A stretch of DNA of 64,000 nt from Scalesia atractyloides (Eukaryota > Streptophyta > Magnoliopsida > Asterales > Asteraceae), in assembly GCA_947069175.1 (NCBI GenBank), contig CAMTDV010000012.1, forward strand, positions 35,186,341-35,250,340, given 5' to 3'. Each line of letters opens with the position of its first letter. The first letter of the stretch is position 1. The notes under the pieces are model-generated. The model searched no databases. It saw only the letters and a list, made by a program, of their open reading frames with translations, and had not been told where the DNA came from. The position numbers and the translations under genes were made by a program. Positions 22,432 to 34,358 of this stretch are shown piece after piece.

Positions 22432-24583
22432 ATGGGTGCTCGAAAGGATTTAGCCGTTAGTTTTTCCCGTCTAAACAAGAGGAAGTTGAGACCTTTTGCC
22501 TACAATGGGGTATTGATTGCGGTTTAATCCGGTTGCTCCGGGTTTGGATAAATCCATGGATCAGTATCATGCCGGTTCTATGGCCTTGTACTGTCGCCAT
22601 TTTGAGTTTTCCAATGATCGTTATCCGTTTTCTACTTTTGTGCTAAATGTTTTAGAGTATACCGTGTCTCTTTTGGGCAATTACATCCCCAAGGGCTCGC
22701 TAGGGTTTTACACTTTGAAATTCTGTGTCGAGCGTCAGGGTTTGATCTGTCGTTGCTATCCTTTCGCCGTTTTTCCGCTTGGCTAAAAACGGTGATTGGT
22801 TTACGTTTGAGACGTCTAAATCGATACTTGTTTAGTTTCGTCTATGGTGACTGGCTTGGTTCTTGGAAAGATCAGTTTTATTGGGTTTCTGAATCGATTG
22901 TTCCGTTCAGAATGGTTTGGAGACATCTGGATGCGATTCTTAATGAGTTGGAAACGGCGGAATCTGAGTTGAATAGTTGTTTTTTAAAGTCTATCCGCGC
23001 ATGTCCTTCATGGCTTCTTCCCTTTCCTGAACACTTGTTGGTGCTTCTGGGCATTAGCAAATTGTGGGATAAAGTGGATCGAGACCCTGTACTTATGAGG
23101 GATGGGTGGGGTATCCGTTTTTTCTTTGTGCATCTGTTTGCTTTTTTCTTGTGTTGGTATTTATACCCTTCTTTGTTTTGATTGACAGTTATGTCTACAT
23201 TGGATTTTATCAAGAGTGATGACACATCCGATGTTGTCTTTACGTATGGTGAGGCCATAGAGGGTGATGATGCTATTGTTAGAGGTGCTGAGCACCGATT
23301 TGAGGGTTCAGCTTATGTGAATTTCCCAATGTGAAAGGATTTTCCAAGGTTGCTGCTGCGAAAGTTTCCACCCGCCACTCGAGTCGCCGCCTGATAAAGG
23401 GTGCTGAACAACCATCTGGTTCTGAACCTGTGAGTGGATGACATAGAGGTTTCAGAAGATTTGGAACATGTGGTTGAGGGCAAGAAGAGGAGTTACCGTT
23501 GGTTGTTGGCAAGGATAGGAAAGCTGCGGGAAAGAAGGTTGTGGGGTTAAAAGGTTCTCGGAAGGTTGCTGAAGGGTCTAGTGATGCTGGCTCTGAGGAG
23601 GTTTATGTGCCGGGCTGGAAGGTTAAGGTTGATGATAGTTTTGCCTCTTCTTCTGTTTGTGAGGATGTGTTGTCGCACTTTGCTCCTCCTGGGGTCCGAG
23701 ACACCTGTTCGTCAATGGAGGATGATCGAATGTTTCCAAGATGATGCTAGCTGCTTGCAATCTTTCAGCCTTAATTCCTGAGGGTGTGGGCCGGTTTCGT
23801 AAGAGGATTCAAGAATTTGAAGCTTTCTCAAAGAAGAGGAATGAGATGAAAGCTTCTATGACTGTGCTGAAGAAGGAGAGTGCGGCCTTTGCTGAGAAGA
23901 AGAGGGCATGGGTGTTAAAGGTTGGTGAACTTACTCAAAGGCATGAGGCGGAGGTGAACGGTTTGAAGAAGGAAGTGGAGGCTTTGCGTGCTCGGGAGGG
24001 GGCATCTTTAGAGGAGAAGAAACGGCTTGAGCTTTGCTGGTTCAAGTGACCAACAACAACAAGTGGCTTATTGAGCGTGGCTCCAAGAGGTAGTTACTTA
24101 TGTTCTTCTTTCCTCCGAATTTAACAGGGTCCTGGGTGGTATCTATAGCAAGCTACTTATGCATGGGAGGCGTCAAGGCTTTGTCGTTGGCTATCAAGCC
24201 TATGGATCTGGGGAGCCTGTAGATAAATCTTCCTTCTATCAACCGCAAGCTCTAAGGTCTTCCAAGATGTCTCTTGGAGATGGAGCATTCAACTTATTCC
24301 TATGTGGGTGAAGTCTCTGAATGCTTTGGCAACTGCAAGAGCTGAAACCTCATGGTCTAAACGAGGTTGTTTGTGATAAAGTGTTCAAATCTCTTTCCAA
24401 GAAACGCTCATGCCCGGGAGGTAGCAAAGAGACTTTTGCTGAAGGTAGTGAAGGTTCTAAGGAGCAAGCCTTCAAGCTTCTGAGACGGCGACCGAGGGTG
24501 ATCAGAAGGATAAGAAGGGGAAGAAAGTGAAGAAGGCTAAAGTTGACACTGCTGGTGTGTCAGAGCCTTCTACTGATGTTTGA
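22432..24583 (+). CDS. Tat antisense ORF: putative gypsy-type transposase family protein, spliced, frame-broken
   Basis: The ORF lies opposite to gag-pol, 355 bp inside the 3' LTR. Exon 1 (from ATG 22,432, MGARKDLAVSFSRL) runs to 23,110 and carries the conserved N-terminal domain, with words such as YPFSTFVLNVLEY and ELLVLLGISKLWDKVDRDP-like ends. Intron 23,111-23,188 has GT...TTGACAG borders. Exon 2 opens near MSTLDFIKSDD. After a basic/Ser region a coiled coil is readable (23,741-24,049, Glu/Lys-rich, LTQRHEAEVNGLKKE). A Lys-rich end closes at TGA 24,581-24,583. Several one-base breaks prevent a continuous product. Despite the family name there is no shown transposase activity; such antisense ORFs are known from Tat elements (for example Grande), with unclear role. 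Confidence 0.7.
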
Positions 24584-25276
24584 GTGATTCGTAGCTTTCT
24601 TAGCATCCAAACAATTTGTTGTGTACTGTTTAAACATGCTTCTTTTAAAGGGAACCGTTTAGGTCCCTATGGTGGTTGGAGCCTTTAAGGCTATTGAACA
24701 ATTTGTAGGTTGACTGGCCCTTAAGGCCGTTGTGATGGTTGCTTGTTTATGTTACGTTGTTCTGTTATTCCCTTGTGTTGTTTTATGGTTTGGTATGCTG
24801 TCTTTGTTTGTTAGTTGTGTATTCTTTGTTACTTATACCTTGAAGGGTTCAGTGATGCAGTCACTTAGCCTTAAGAATATTGTTAAGAAGAAGGTACATT
24901 GCCTATCCTATTTGTAACACTCACTTGGTGTTTTTGGTTCGTAAGCATTGTTAAAGCTTAAGGAACATTTTGATGTAGGCTGCTCAAACCCGTCTATAAG
25001 ACATGTTTTTTGAAAAATTGGCTAAGTCTCATGGAGTTGTATTGATTTAGGAACTCACCCTTTATATAGGTCCATTAACCCTTGAACCTATTGAGCAATG
25101 TCGCCTGGGAGCTCATCCCCTTTCATAGCCCTTGCCATGGAGTTTTTTGCTAGGTTCTCAACCTGATTATATGATAGATAGACAAATTTGATAAAACCTT
25201 CATCATTCATTCATTCAAGGGAACGTTTGTTCCATAGGTGCATTAGAACACTTCTTGCGATACTTAAACATTTTGG
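24584..25276. other. Tat internal non-coding segment between pol and antisense ORF
   Basis: The ends of pol (minus strand) and the antisense ORF (plus strand) converge on this 0.7-kb segment. It is T-rich on the plus strand. It may hold the 3' ends of both transcripts; no clear signal was identified. Confidence 0.5.
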
Positions 25277-28200
25277 CTAAACATAGGACCTTTTAAGGTT
25301 TTTGCCGTTTTAGTGACGGGGAAGCCTTTTGCCTTCGGTGTCTACCAATTTGTACGACCCACCCTTGTGAGCTTCAAGGATGGTGTATGGCCTTCCCATT
25401 TTGGGCCAAGTTTTCCTTGACTTTCTTTTTTACAGGTTTCATTGTTACGGAGCACAAGGTCTCCAGGCTTGAATCGTTCATGCTTCACCCGCTGTTGTAA
25501 TAAGATTCCCTCTTTTGTTTATACTTGGCTTCTTGTATAACGGCTTGATCACAAATTTCTTCAAGGAGTTCCAAGTTCAACATGGTCTCATCTTGTTGAA
25601 TTCGAGGTCTATGTTGAGCATTTGTTGTGTTGGAACTCCGATCTCCGCTGGGATCACTGCTTCTGATCCGAACACTAGACTGTAGGGTGTTTTCTTATGA
25701 CTTGCTTTTTCGGTTGTTTAGATTGCCCATAGGACATTAGGCAATTCTTCGAGCCAGTTATTGTCATATCTTACCAATCGAGTTTTGATACCTTCAACAA
25801 TGCTTCGATTTGTTCTCTTCGCCTGGCCGTTTGATTGTGGATAAGCAACTGAGCTGAATACTTGGGTTATTATGAACTCTTTGCACCAAGAGCTAAAAGG
25901 CTTCTCGGCAAACTGCTTTCCGTTGTCGGTTACTAGTACCCATGGAAGCCCAAATCGACAGATTATATTTTACCAAATGAAATTGATGACCTGCTTTCCC
26001 GAAATTTTGGCTAAGGGTTTTACTTCTGGCCATTTGGTGAAGTAGTCAATTGCTACCAACAAGAATTTGATTCCTCCTTTGGCTGGTGGGAATGGACCAA
26101 CAATGTCCATACCCCATTTGTGAAATGGCCAGGCTGCGGAGATAGGGACAAGGTCATGCTTGGGGCTTTTTGGTACTAGGGCGTGCAATTGACAAGCTTC
26201 ACATTTTTTCAGTTGTTCGGTGGTGTCCCGATGCATGGAGGGCCAAAAGTATCAAGGTTCAGTAATTTTGCAACTACCGATCTTGGGCCATAATGGGCTC
26301 CACATATTCCCTCGTGAATTTCCTTTATCAGGTATTGGCTTTGTTCTGGCCAACGCATCGGAGTAGCGGTGCAAGGTAGCCTTTTTTTGTAGAGGACTTC
26401 TCCTTGCAGCACATGCTGTCTTGACTTGATGCGAACCCTTTCAGCCTCTGTCTGATCATTTGGTACTTCACCATTTCTCAGGAATTTTATCAAAGGGTCA
26501 TCCAGTTTGGTCCTTCTTCGATAATTACATCTTGCACTTCAAGTTCTTGGATGGATGGCGTCTTTAATACCTCGATTAATACTTTTTGGTGAGATGAGCA
26601 AATGTGAGGGATGCGAGCTTGCTTAGTGCATCAGCCTTCTTGTTTTGTGATCTTGGAACCTGCTTGATGGTACATGATTGGAATATATTCATGAGTTCCT
26701 TTGCTTTCTCTCTGTACTTCTTCATGTTAGGTTCCTTAGCTATGTAGCTATCATTTACTTGGTTTGAAACAAGTAAAGTGTCTATGAAAACTTGAAGCTT
26801 TTGGACTCCATCTTTTTGGCGAGCTTGAGTCCGCAATGAGTGCTTCGTATTCGGCCTCATTATTGGTTGTCTGAAATTCAAGTCGAAGAGCATATGTGAA
26901 CTCTAAGTTTTAGGGGTTGATTAAAATAGGCTGGCCCTTGACCCTTCAAGGCTGGAAGCTCCATCGGTAAAAAGCTTCCAGGCATCTAGGTCAGATGGTG
27001 CAACTATAGTTGTCGTTAACCTCCATTGATGTTTCTTTTAGAATATTCCCAATGAAATCCGCCAAGATTTGGGCCTTGACAGCCTTTCTTGGGGCATAGG
27101 TGATGTTGTGTTCACCTAATTCCATGGCCCATTTGGCTAATCATCCAGAAGTTTCAGGTTTTTCAAGCACATTTTTATGGGTTGGTCAGTGACCACTTGT
27201 ATTGGGATGTGCTTGAAAGTACCTTCGAAGCCTTCTAGCTGTTTTTACTAGGGCTAGAGCAAGTTTTTCCAACAGGGGGTACTTGGTCTCTACCAAGTTT
27301 TAAAGTTTTGATGAAGAAGTAAACAAGTACCTGAGCTTTGTCTCGTTCAATGGTCGGGACCGCGCTGATAGCTTCCTCAGCAACTGAAAGATAGACAGAG
27401 ATTAGCTCTCCTATTTCCGGGAGGCAATGTCAGGGAGTGAAGCCAGGTGTTTCTTCATTTGGTTGAAAGCTTCCTCTGCCTCTTCTGTCCACCCGGAAGT
27501 CTTTCTTATTTGTGCACCCTTGAAGGGTTTTGAAGAAAGGCAAATATTTTCTGCTAGCTTGGATGTGAAACGCTTCAGGGCTGCAAGCTTTCCGTTCAGG
27601 CTTTCCACCTCTTTCTTGGTTTGTGGGGACTTTATGTCGAGGATGGCCTTAACCTTGTTAGGGTTAGCCTTTATGCTTTGTTTTCCCACTATGTGTCCCA
27701 AGAACTTACATTCTTCGAATCCAAATGAGCATTTTACAGGGTTAAGCTTCATGTTGATCTTTCTTAGGTTCCGGAAAGTTTCTTGTATATCGCCAAGCAT
27801 TTGATCCTCACTTTTACTTTTGATTACCAAATCATCAACGTAGGCTTCCATGTTTCTTCCTATTTGTTTGGAAAATGCTTTATCTACCAGACGCTGATAA
27901 GTTGCCCCTACATTTTTCAAACCAAAAGGCATTTTCTTGTAGCAAAAGATACCTTCGTTGGTGTGGAACGCCGTTTTCTCTTCATCTTCTTGCTTCATTT
28001 TATGTTTGATGATAACCTTTGTATGCATCAAGGAAGCATTTGAGGGGGAAGCCTGTGAGCGAATCAACCTTTAGGTCGATTTCTGGTAAGGGATAGCAAT
28101 CTTTCGGGCATGCTTTATTTAGGTCTTTGAAGTCAATGCACATTCTCCAGGATCCATTCGGTTTGCGGACCCTTACCAGGTTGGCTATCCAAGAATGATG

Positions 28201-28985
28201 CTTGACTTCTCGGAGGATTCCGGCTAGAACAAGCCCTTCAACCTCCTGGCAAGCTGCAAGGCTTCTATCTGGGGCTAGGCTTCTCTTTGGTTGTACCACG
28301 GGTTTTATATCAGATGGAATTTTGAGCTCATCCCCAAATATCATTCGAGATACCATGCAAAGATATCCACGTTGTGCAAGAGCAGCCTCTTGAGGTGAGA
28401 GAGGGTTTCTTTGGTAAGGTTGGTATTTACCCTTATCTTTTGTTCAGGATATTTTGGGTTAATGATCCATCCTTGTTCGTCATCCTTGTTGTCCTTTGAA
28501 TTTTCTCCTTCAACCAAGAAAGCTTCTTGTGTTGGTTGAAGGGTTGCTATTCCTCGTTCGGTGGGGAATTTTACGATGCCTTGGCCAACTGATATTGCCA
28601 TTCTAAACCCACTCGGCCCTGGCCTTCCTATGATAATATCATAGTTTGAGGGAATGTGATTACCACGAAGGTGAGTGGTTTGGTTCTTTCCATTTTTCCT
28701 TGACTGAAACACAATTGAGGGTATGTTGGCCCAATGTCTTGATGGGTATGTCGATGATGCCTTTAATGGAGGATTCAGATGGTTGAAGCTTTGAACGCTC
28801 ATCATTGTTGAGGCGGTTGAAGCATTTTTCAAACATGATTTCTGTTGTGCTCCAGTGTCTATGTAAGCTTTGTGCGTCTTGAGCGTTCCCAACATAGCTT
28901 CCACTACCAGGGGTTTGGATAACAAGTCCCCTTCGGGTGGTGGGAAGCAAACACATTGTCGTTCCCAAGCCTCCAAGCGTGATCA
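25277..28985 (-). pseudogene. Tat pol: protease, reverse transcriptase, RNase H, integrase (frameshifted)
   Basis: The protease active site AYIDTGA is near 28,860. RT follows with GSWRMCIDFKDLNKACPKD (about 28,150), the YHQT box (about 28,010), MPFGLKNVGATYQRL and the catalytic AYVDDLVIKS (about 27,840), then LGHIVG. RNase H is shown by KKADALSKLASL (about 26,625) and integrase by WGMDIVGPFPPAKGG and YFTKWPE (26,120-26,030). Past the end of that open frame come words like TDNGKQFAEKPF and SNGQAKRTNRSIVEG (25,940-25,780). The last frame closes at TAG 25,279-25,277. At least six frame breaks separate the readable parts. The product would be cleaved from a Gag-Pol polyprotein in virus-like particles. 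Confidence 0.82.
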
Positions 28986-29004
28986 TTTGTGGGCAGCTTT
29001 TCCA

Positions 29005-30388
29005 TCAATATCTACCATGTTTGACTTCTTTGCTTTTTCCTTCAGCCATCTTGTCCTTAAACCTTTCACCAAATGGGCTAATCTCTGGACTTGATAGCCT
29101 CGTCAATTCTTTTCTTGAACTGAAAGCAATCGTTTGTATGGTGGCCTTTTTCTTCATGAAACTCACAATATTGGGTGGAGTTCTCGTTCCTCTTGCTTTT
29201 GGGCAGAGGGCGAGGCGGTCAAAGTTGTGCTTTACTTCTTTAGTGGCCAAGATTTCTTATGAGGTTTTGGTCAAAGCTGTAAAGTTTATGGTCTTTTCCC
29301 GGCTTGGAGGGTTCCGACCTTCAGGCCTTCTGGGGTCTGAACCCTTGAAGTGTTTATCATAAGGACCAAAGTTTCCTTTTTTCCTGTTGGGGTTGTTGCT
29401 TCGTCAACTAGGAGCTCTTTTCCTTTGTTCCTTAATGTAAACAACTTCCTCTCTGAGAATGTGAGCTTCAGCCCTTTATAGGGTCTCTTCAAGGGTTTTG
29501 GGTAGGCATTTGTTAAGTCTCTTGTGAGATACTTGGAGGTGATGGCATTCATGAATCCTGCCACCCTCATCTGTTCATCAGCACCTACGTAGGTTAACCC
29601 TTCTTTCTTGTATCTTTCGATGAATTCTCTAAGACTTTTATCATCTCGTTCTTTAATTGGAAAATAATTGTAGCGTCCTTGACGTACCTCCATTGCTGCA
29701 AAAAATTGGCTAAAAAACCTTTGCTTAGATCATCGAAGGTTCGAATGCTTTTGTCAGGCAGTCATTGAACCATATACTAGCGGACCCTACAAGGGTTTGC
29801 ATGAACATGAGGCAGCATTCAGTGTTGGACCATTTTTCGATCCTTGCTGCCCTAGTGAAGATTTGGAGATGGTCCTCTGGATCTTCCGTTCCATCATATG
29901 TTCTTATATGGGATGGCATTTTTATCCGAGTTCGAGAATCGTAGTCGATGATTTGTTGGAAAAAACAGGATAAATTGCTAGGCTTGTAGGGTTTAGCGAG
30001 ATCTTCTTCTGTTCTCGAGGTTGGATTGTTGTGTGGGGTTCTTTGGCGAGTGGACAACACTTGATCGATGAAGTGTTGCCAAGGGAACTGCGCCATCATC
30101 TGCGTCATCAACTGGGGGATTAGGTTGAGCCTTGAAGGCTTTCGGGTGTAAACATGCAATTTATTCCCAGGGGAGCACTCATGGCGGCACTTCGGGCCAA
30201 AGGTAAGACCGCCATGGCCTGTTCCCATGTGGTGTCTGAAAAGGGGAGAACTTTGGGAATATGATTCCCGTCGGAGTGCCTCCTGGAGTGGAAAATGATG
30301 TGATTGTAGCTGGTAACGTTTGGTCAGCATTAGGTGTTGAAGTTCGTGATACTTGATTAACTTCACCGGGAGACTCGCTTTCAGACAT
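29005..30388 (-). pseudogene. Tat gag (frameshifted)
   Basis: It starts at ATG 30,388 (MSESESPGEVNQVSRTS), 63 bp inside the primer-binding site. The capsid core is readable at 30,000-29,725 (KMPSHIRTYDGTEDPEDHLQ, GSASIWFNDC) and continues at 29,693 onward (DKSLREFIERYKKEGL). A zinc knuckle of the form C-x2-H-x4-H-x4-C (CEFHEEKGHHTNDC) lies at 29,167-29,126. The middle Cys is His, a spacing-preserving variant I recall from Tat gags. Three or more one-base shifts break the frame. Confidence 0.78.
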
Positions 30389-30450
30389 AGTGAACTAGAT
30401 GGGAATGGAGCTACACTACTGGCCTTTTAAGAAAGGTAAGTGGAGTAGCG

Positions 30451-30467
30451 CCACAGTGGGCGCCAAC
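30451..30467 (-). promoter_or_regulatory. Tat primer-binding site
   Basis: On the minus strand TTGGCGCCCACTGTGG follows the 5' LTR within a few bases. This is the usual Tat-clade tRNA primer-binding sequence for minus-strand DNA synthesis. Confidence 0.75.
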
Positions 30468-30470
30468 TTG

Positions 30471-31101
30471 TTGCTACAACAAATTACAAGACCAAAGATA
30501 GTGACTGAGTGGGTTAGGCAAAAGGGTTCAAGGGTTCCGGTTTGCCTAGCGCAGGTCGTGGGGTCCCCCCATGTTTGCAACACGTGGAGAGAGATCATCG
30601 TTGATGGTTATTCACTTTTGGATCAAGGATTGAGAAATACTCAACCCATAATGTTAGTATCAAATGTGATGATATAATGTTAAGTGAAGAATAGAACAAG
30701 CATAGTGCAAGTTCTAGAGAGGGAGGAGTAAGATCAGAGATCAAGAGTGATCTTCCCTGATCTCGTGTCCTTCCTTAATGACAAGGGGCTGTGCTTTATA
30801 GGGAAGGGATTCCCTGTAAGAAGAAACATTGACTGATGGTCCCTGATTGCAGTGGCGGGCTTGCCCTTTTTGTTAGGTTGAAGGGTTTGGACCTGCAGGT
30901 AAAAGGGTGTGCTCTAGCACATGCTCGTTGCGGCTGTGTAGAAGAGTGTACACGTAAATTGTTGATGTGACAAGGCACTGTTCTTGTTCCTTTTGCCGTT
31001 CACGACAGCTTGTTAATTCTGAACCCTTTTTTCCTTTCAACCCTTTAACCTATATTGTGCTTAAGTCATTTTATTAAGTCTTGATCTACCCACGTCGCCA
31101 G
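30471..31101 (-). mobile_element. Tat element 5' LTR, with TATA box
   Basis: 631 bp; element-direction start TGGCGACGTGGG, end TTGTTGTAGCAA. A TATA box (CTATAAA on the minus strand) is at 30,801-30,795; the other LTR copies have it at the same place (near 18,336 and 21,774). This would drive the gag-pol transcript leftward. Confidence 0.82.
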
Positions 31102-31397
31102 TTACTAGAGGATTTAATTTCAATGGTACAAAGTACTAAAATCTTGCAAGAATTACATTCTGATTTCTTGTGTTTTGTATTGTAATTGCGTGTCATAGTA
31201 GGGATGGCAATCAAACTCGTGATGGGTAAACCCAAAACTTGATATATCTGGACGGATTTGGGGTTAGTGTAATCGGATAAGACGGCATAGATTCGTTTTT
31301 ACCTTTTCACAGATCTGGGACGGTTTTGGGATTTTGTGATAAGCTCACTTACCCGATTGTATGCTCGGTATAATTTCTTAATTTTTTTCGCGGTGTG

Positions 31398-31408
31398 TAT
31401 ACACACAA

Positions 31409-31441
<33 letters not shown>

Positions 31442-31452
31442 AATTATATATA
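31398..31452. repeat. CA/TA microsatellite
   Basis: A run of CA repeats passes into TA repeats and then meets the left end of the inverted-repeat element at 31,453. Confidence 0.8.
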
Positions 31453-32894
31453 TAGGGTAGGGATCAAGAGTGAACAACTCCATCAGAGTGAACTGTGTGA
31501 ACTGATCCAGACCGTTGATTTGATGAATCTTTAAACTTTTAATAAGGGCATGATTGTAATTAAGAATATAAGTTTTTAACTTAAAAATTAAAGGAAAAGG
31601 GTAGTTTGGTAACTAAACATATGCGAAATCTTTTTGAATTAAGGAAACCAAATGGTTTCCATAACATTTGCGCATTGTGATTCCCCACGATCTCCCCAAA
31701 TCTGGTAATGGTTGGAACTAGTTGGTTTTTTGATGGAAATTGTTGAAACATGGTAACTTTGTAGACATATAACTTTAACGAACTTGTTGGTTTTTTTATT
31801 GAACTTTTGATCGAACTTGTTGAAAATATAGCTTTGTAAACAGCCACGGTAGATATTGCTTTACGTATTACATATGTGTACTATAGTTTTCCGACCATAT
31901 CTAGGTCGTGCATATGTGTACTTTAGTATTTCCGACCACATCTAGGTCGTACATATGTGTACTATAGTTTTTCCGACAATATCTAGGTCGTGCATATGTG
32001 TACTTTAGTATTTCCGACCACATCTAGGTCGTGCATATGTGTACTACAGTATTAACGTAATTGTCTAGTTTGTACTAATACATAAAAAATCAAGTGTACT
32101 AAATTGAATCTCTCATATGCATAAAAATTACAACTCCCAGGTACAAAATCAAAAACAACACAGTCATTGTGTATACTACTAACTATGCACATGTGTACTT
32201 ATCTGTAACAATCATGGCAGTTCATCGTACCTTCAATATCAAAAATGTACAAAACAATTGCACCACGTGGTTTATTCAAATGTGTACGGAACAAAGAAAA
32301 CATCGAATACAAACAAAAGTACAACCTTGTCGATCCTTTTTAATACAAATACATGTCGATCAAAAGTTGTAACGAAAACAAAATAAATACTCTTAAAAAA
32401 TAAACAACCGAACCTAGTTGATCCATAGTGGTAACAAAAACATTGTCGTTGCCCTTAACGTTGTCTTCACCGGCGATCGTAACTTCTTCTGGACGTTCCA
32501 TTTTAATCAGACAGTCCGATGGAACAGTAAATCAAATTCTTGGATATATGTAAATAAAATTCTGGGAAAAAATATGTAAATAAAATTCTGGGAATGATTT
32601 CGAATTCTTTGTTTAGAGATTAATAGAATGAAACCGAAATTGAAGTTAGTTTTACGAACAATTGTTGTTTACTGAAAGATAGGAATTGAATCAGTTTAAA
32701 AAAAAGATATTATGCATTTAAAATCAGAATTATTATGGAAATGTTGTAACTGAAAATCTAATTTTAAAAATAAAGATTTAAACTAAATTAAACAAAATTA
32801 CAATCCTAACATTTTCATTTAATAAGGAGATCAATGGTCCAGATTAGTTCACACAGTTCACTATGATGATTCTGTTCACAAATGATCCTAATCC

Positions 32895-32898
<4 letters not shown>
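31453..32898. mobile_element. Non-autonomous TIR element (about 1.45 kb) inserted in TA repeats
   Basis: Both ends share an imperfect terminal inverted repeat of about 70 bp: left TAGGGTAGGGATCA and GTGAACTGTGTGAACT; right, reverse complemented, TAGGATTAGGATCA and GTGAACTGTGTGAACT. Both sides abut (TA)n. The interior has no transposase. Mutator-like elements that favour TA-rich targets have this look, but the family is inferred. A short minus-strand frame from ATG 32,501 (MERPEEVTIAGEDNVKG) is the only coding-like stretch and is unrecognised. Confidence 0.62.
31871..32053 (+). repeat. 41-bp tandem repeat, about 4.5 copies
   Basis: CATATGTGTACT recurs at 31,871, 31,911, 31,952, 31,993 and 32,034 (spacing 40-41 bp), each followed by TTCCGACCA and TCTAGGTCGT. 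It lies inside the TIR element. Confidence 0.85.
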
Positions 32899-32925
<27 letters not shown>

Positions 32926-32953
32926 TATATACATATATATATATATATATATA
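32894..32953. repeat. TA microsatellite right of the TIR element
   Basis: Runs of TA with a few interruptions, the counterpart of the left flank at 31,430-31,452. Confidence 0.75.
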
Positions 32954-34160
32954 CTTTTTTAAATATGTATACATATGATATATCCGATTGAACAATTTTC
33001 TTCTACTTTATCTATGCATTTGAGTATTTTTTTATATACATTTAGGTATTTTATTTATAATATCGTAGTTATTTGATATTTTTTTATAGTAATAATGCTA
33101 AATGTCATTGGTTAGTAATTAACTGATAGATACCTGACAGGTTTTCAGATTTGGTATATTTAATGAGAATACACGATAGAAACGTGACGGATTTAGGACA
33201 AATTTATCTAATCGGTTTAGGATTACTAAACCCATACCAAACCTATCACATTGTCATCCCTGTGTCATAGTGATGAACAAGATGTGTTAAAAGATGTATC
33301 ATGTTGATTACTTTTACACTGTGTTCCCGAGCCTCAATAAACAGGGGAGGGGAACGAATAATGAATTAAGAGAGAAGAAAGGAAAAGATGTGATTTTTTT
33401 CGTGTTCCCGAGTTTAATAAAAAGTAAAGGAAAAGAGAAGAAATCAAGCATTTTATGTGTTCCCGAGTTAGGAGAAAAAGAAAAAAAAGGAGCAATTTTA
33501 TCATAATACCCTTTAAACATAAAACATTTTAATTAGATGTGAGGGTAATTTAGTAATTGATAAGATTTTCTCTCCTAATCTCTCCGATTTGGGAGGATAA
33601 ATATAGTTACCAATTTTCTTCCCTTGTTCCTCATTTACCCTCCCCTTTTATCATTAAAAAATCTCAGAACATGGTTTTTTTATATTTTCAGTTATTGTTT
33701 ATCCTTAGACATTGTTAATCACGTAACATATAATAAACTATAGTAATAGTATAACTCAAATTAAAGAGAATAAAATACTAGTTGTTTTTATGGTGTGTTT
33801 TTTTTAAAGAAATTAACATACAAAAAGTTATGGCCGTTTAAAATTAGTGGGATAGTTATTTTTTATAAGGGGATAAAGTTAAAATGAATTAAAGTGTACT
33901 TAGATTAAGGGATTAAAGTAAGTGTTTGAAAAACTAATTTATCCTCATTTTAACTTGTATCGTATGCATTAAAGAAAAGAAAATTTTCTTAACTTTTATA
34001 TATTTTAAAAAGTAATTATTTTTTGGGTATCTTAAAATTTTATTATGTTATGCATTATATATATAGAATAGAACATTTAGTCAGATGCTTAAAGTACTAC
34101 TCAGGTAACATCTTATTCATTAAAATATCTTATGTATACTTATTGGAACACATGTATATA
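32954..34160. other. AT-rich spacer
   Basis: No gene was recognised. The word GTGTTCCCGAG occurs three times at 33,320-33,470 in an otherwise purine-rich stretch with loose spacing. Its meaning is unclear. Confidence 0.5.
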
Positions 34161-34162
34161 TT

Positions 34163-34282
34163 AGTAATTGTGGAAAGTATATCAGTAGCCATATAGTTAG
34201 GACAATTAGTTACAAATGTATCTCTATATATTGTATCGGGAGTATTTCATCAAGAAATACAAGAAACATAAACAGTTTTCTA
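34163..34282 (+). mobile_element. copia 5' LTR (approximate ends)
   Basis: Matches 50,293-50,418. The left border lies in ATATTAGTAATTG, so the usual TG start is not visible and the boundary is good to a few bases only. Confidence 0.6.
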
Positions 34283-34358
34283 GTATCACAGTTTTCGGTT
34301 CTGTTAATAAAAAATCACAGCCCTCATTTCATTCTTTTCTGTTCTTTCTCCAGCAATC

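Larger units (their letters stand above)
16297..23172 (+). repeat. Tandem duplication, two 3.44-kb units
   Basis: Unit 1 is 16,297-19,737 and unit 2 is 19,738 to about 23,172. Every landmark recurs with an offset of 3,438-3,441 bp: the copia-like LTR (16,809 and 20,248), Tat LTR (18,010 and 21,448), and antisense ORF start (18,996 and 22,432). The copies differ by only a few percent by eye. Sequence left of unit 1 is colinear with the inverted left arm, and sequence right of unit 2 continues the antisense ORF, so both outer contexts are native. At the junction only CT (from ACCCT and AGCT, before AATATGCAT) is shared. Confidence 0.85.
21448..31101 (-). mobile_element. Tat-lineage Ty3/gypsy retrotransposon, complete but decayed
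   Basis: In element direction (minus strand): 5' LTR 31,101-30,471; primer-binding site TTGGCGCCCACTGTGG; gag; protease; RT; RNase H; integrase; antisense ORF; polypurine tract; 3' LTR 22,076-21,448. The word TTACTA flanks both sides (21,442-21,447 and 31,102-31,107), consistent with a target duplication of 5-6 bp. The length is 9.65 kb. The primer-binding site, the antisense ORF next to the 3' LTR and the order of domains are those of the Tat clade. All long ORFs contain frameshifts, so it is not autonomous. Confidence 0.88.

Noticed and set aside
22432..24583. Calling the antisense ORF an active transposase
   Set aside because: The family name contains the word, but no catalytic DDE motif is visible and it sits inside a retrotransposon; treated as an antisense ORF of unknown role.
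33314..33520. Minus-strand Phe/Ser-rich frame and plus-strand Lys-rich frame
   Set aside because: Low-complexity purine/pyrimidine tract with three GTGTTCCCGAG words; no coding evidence.
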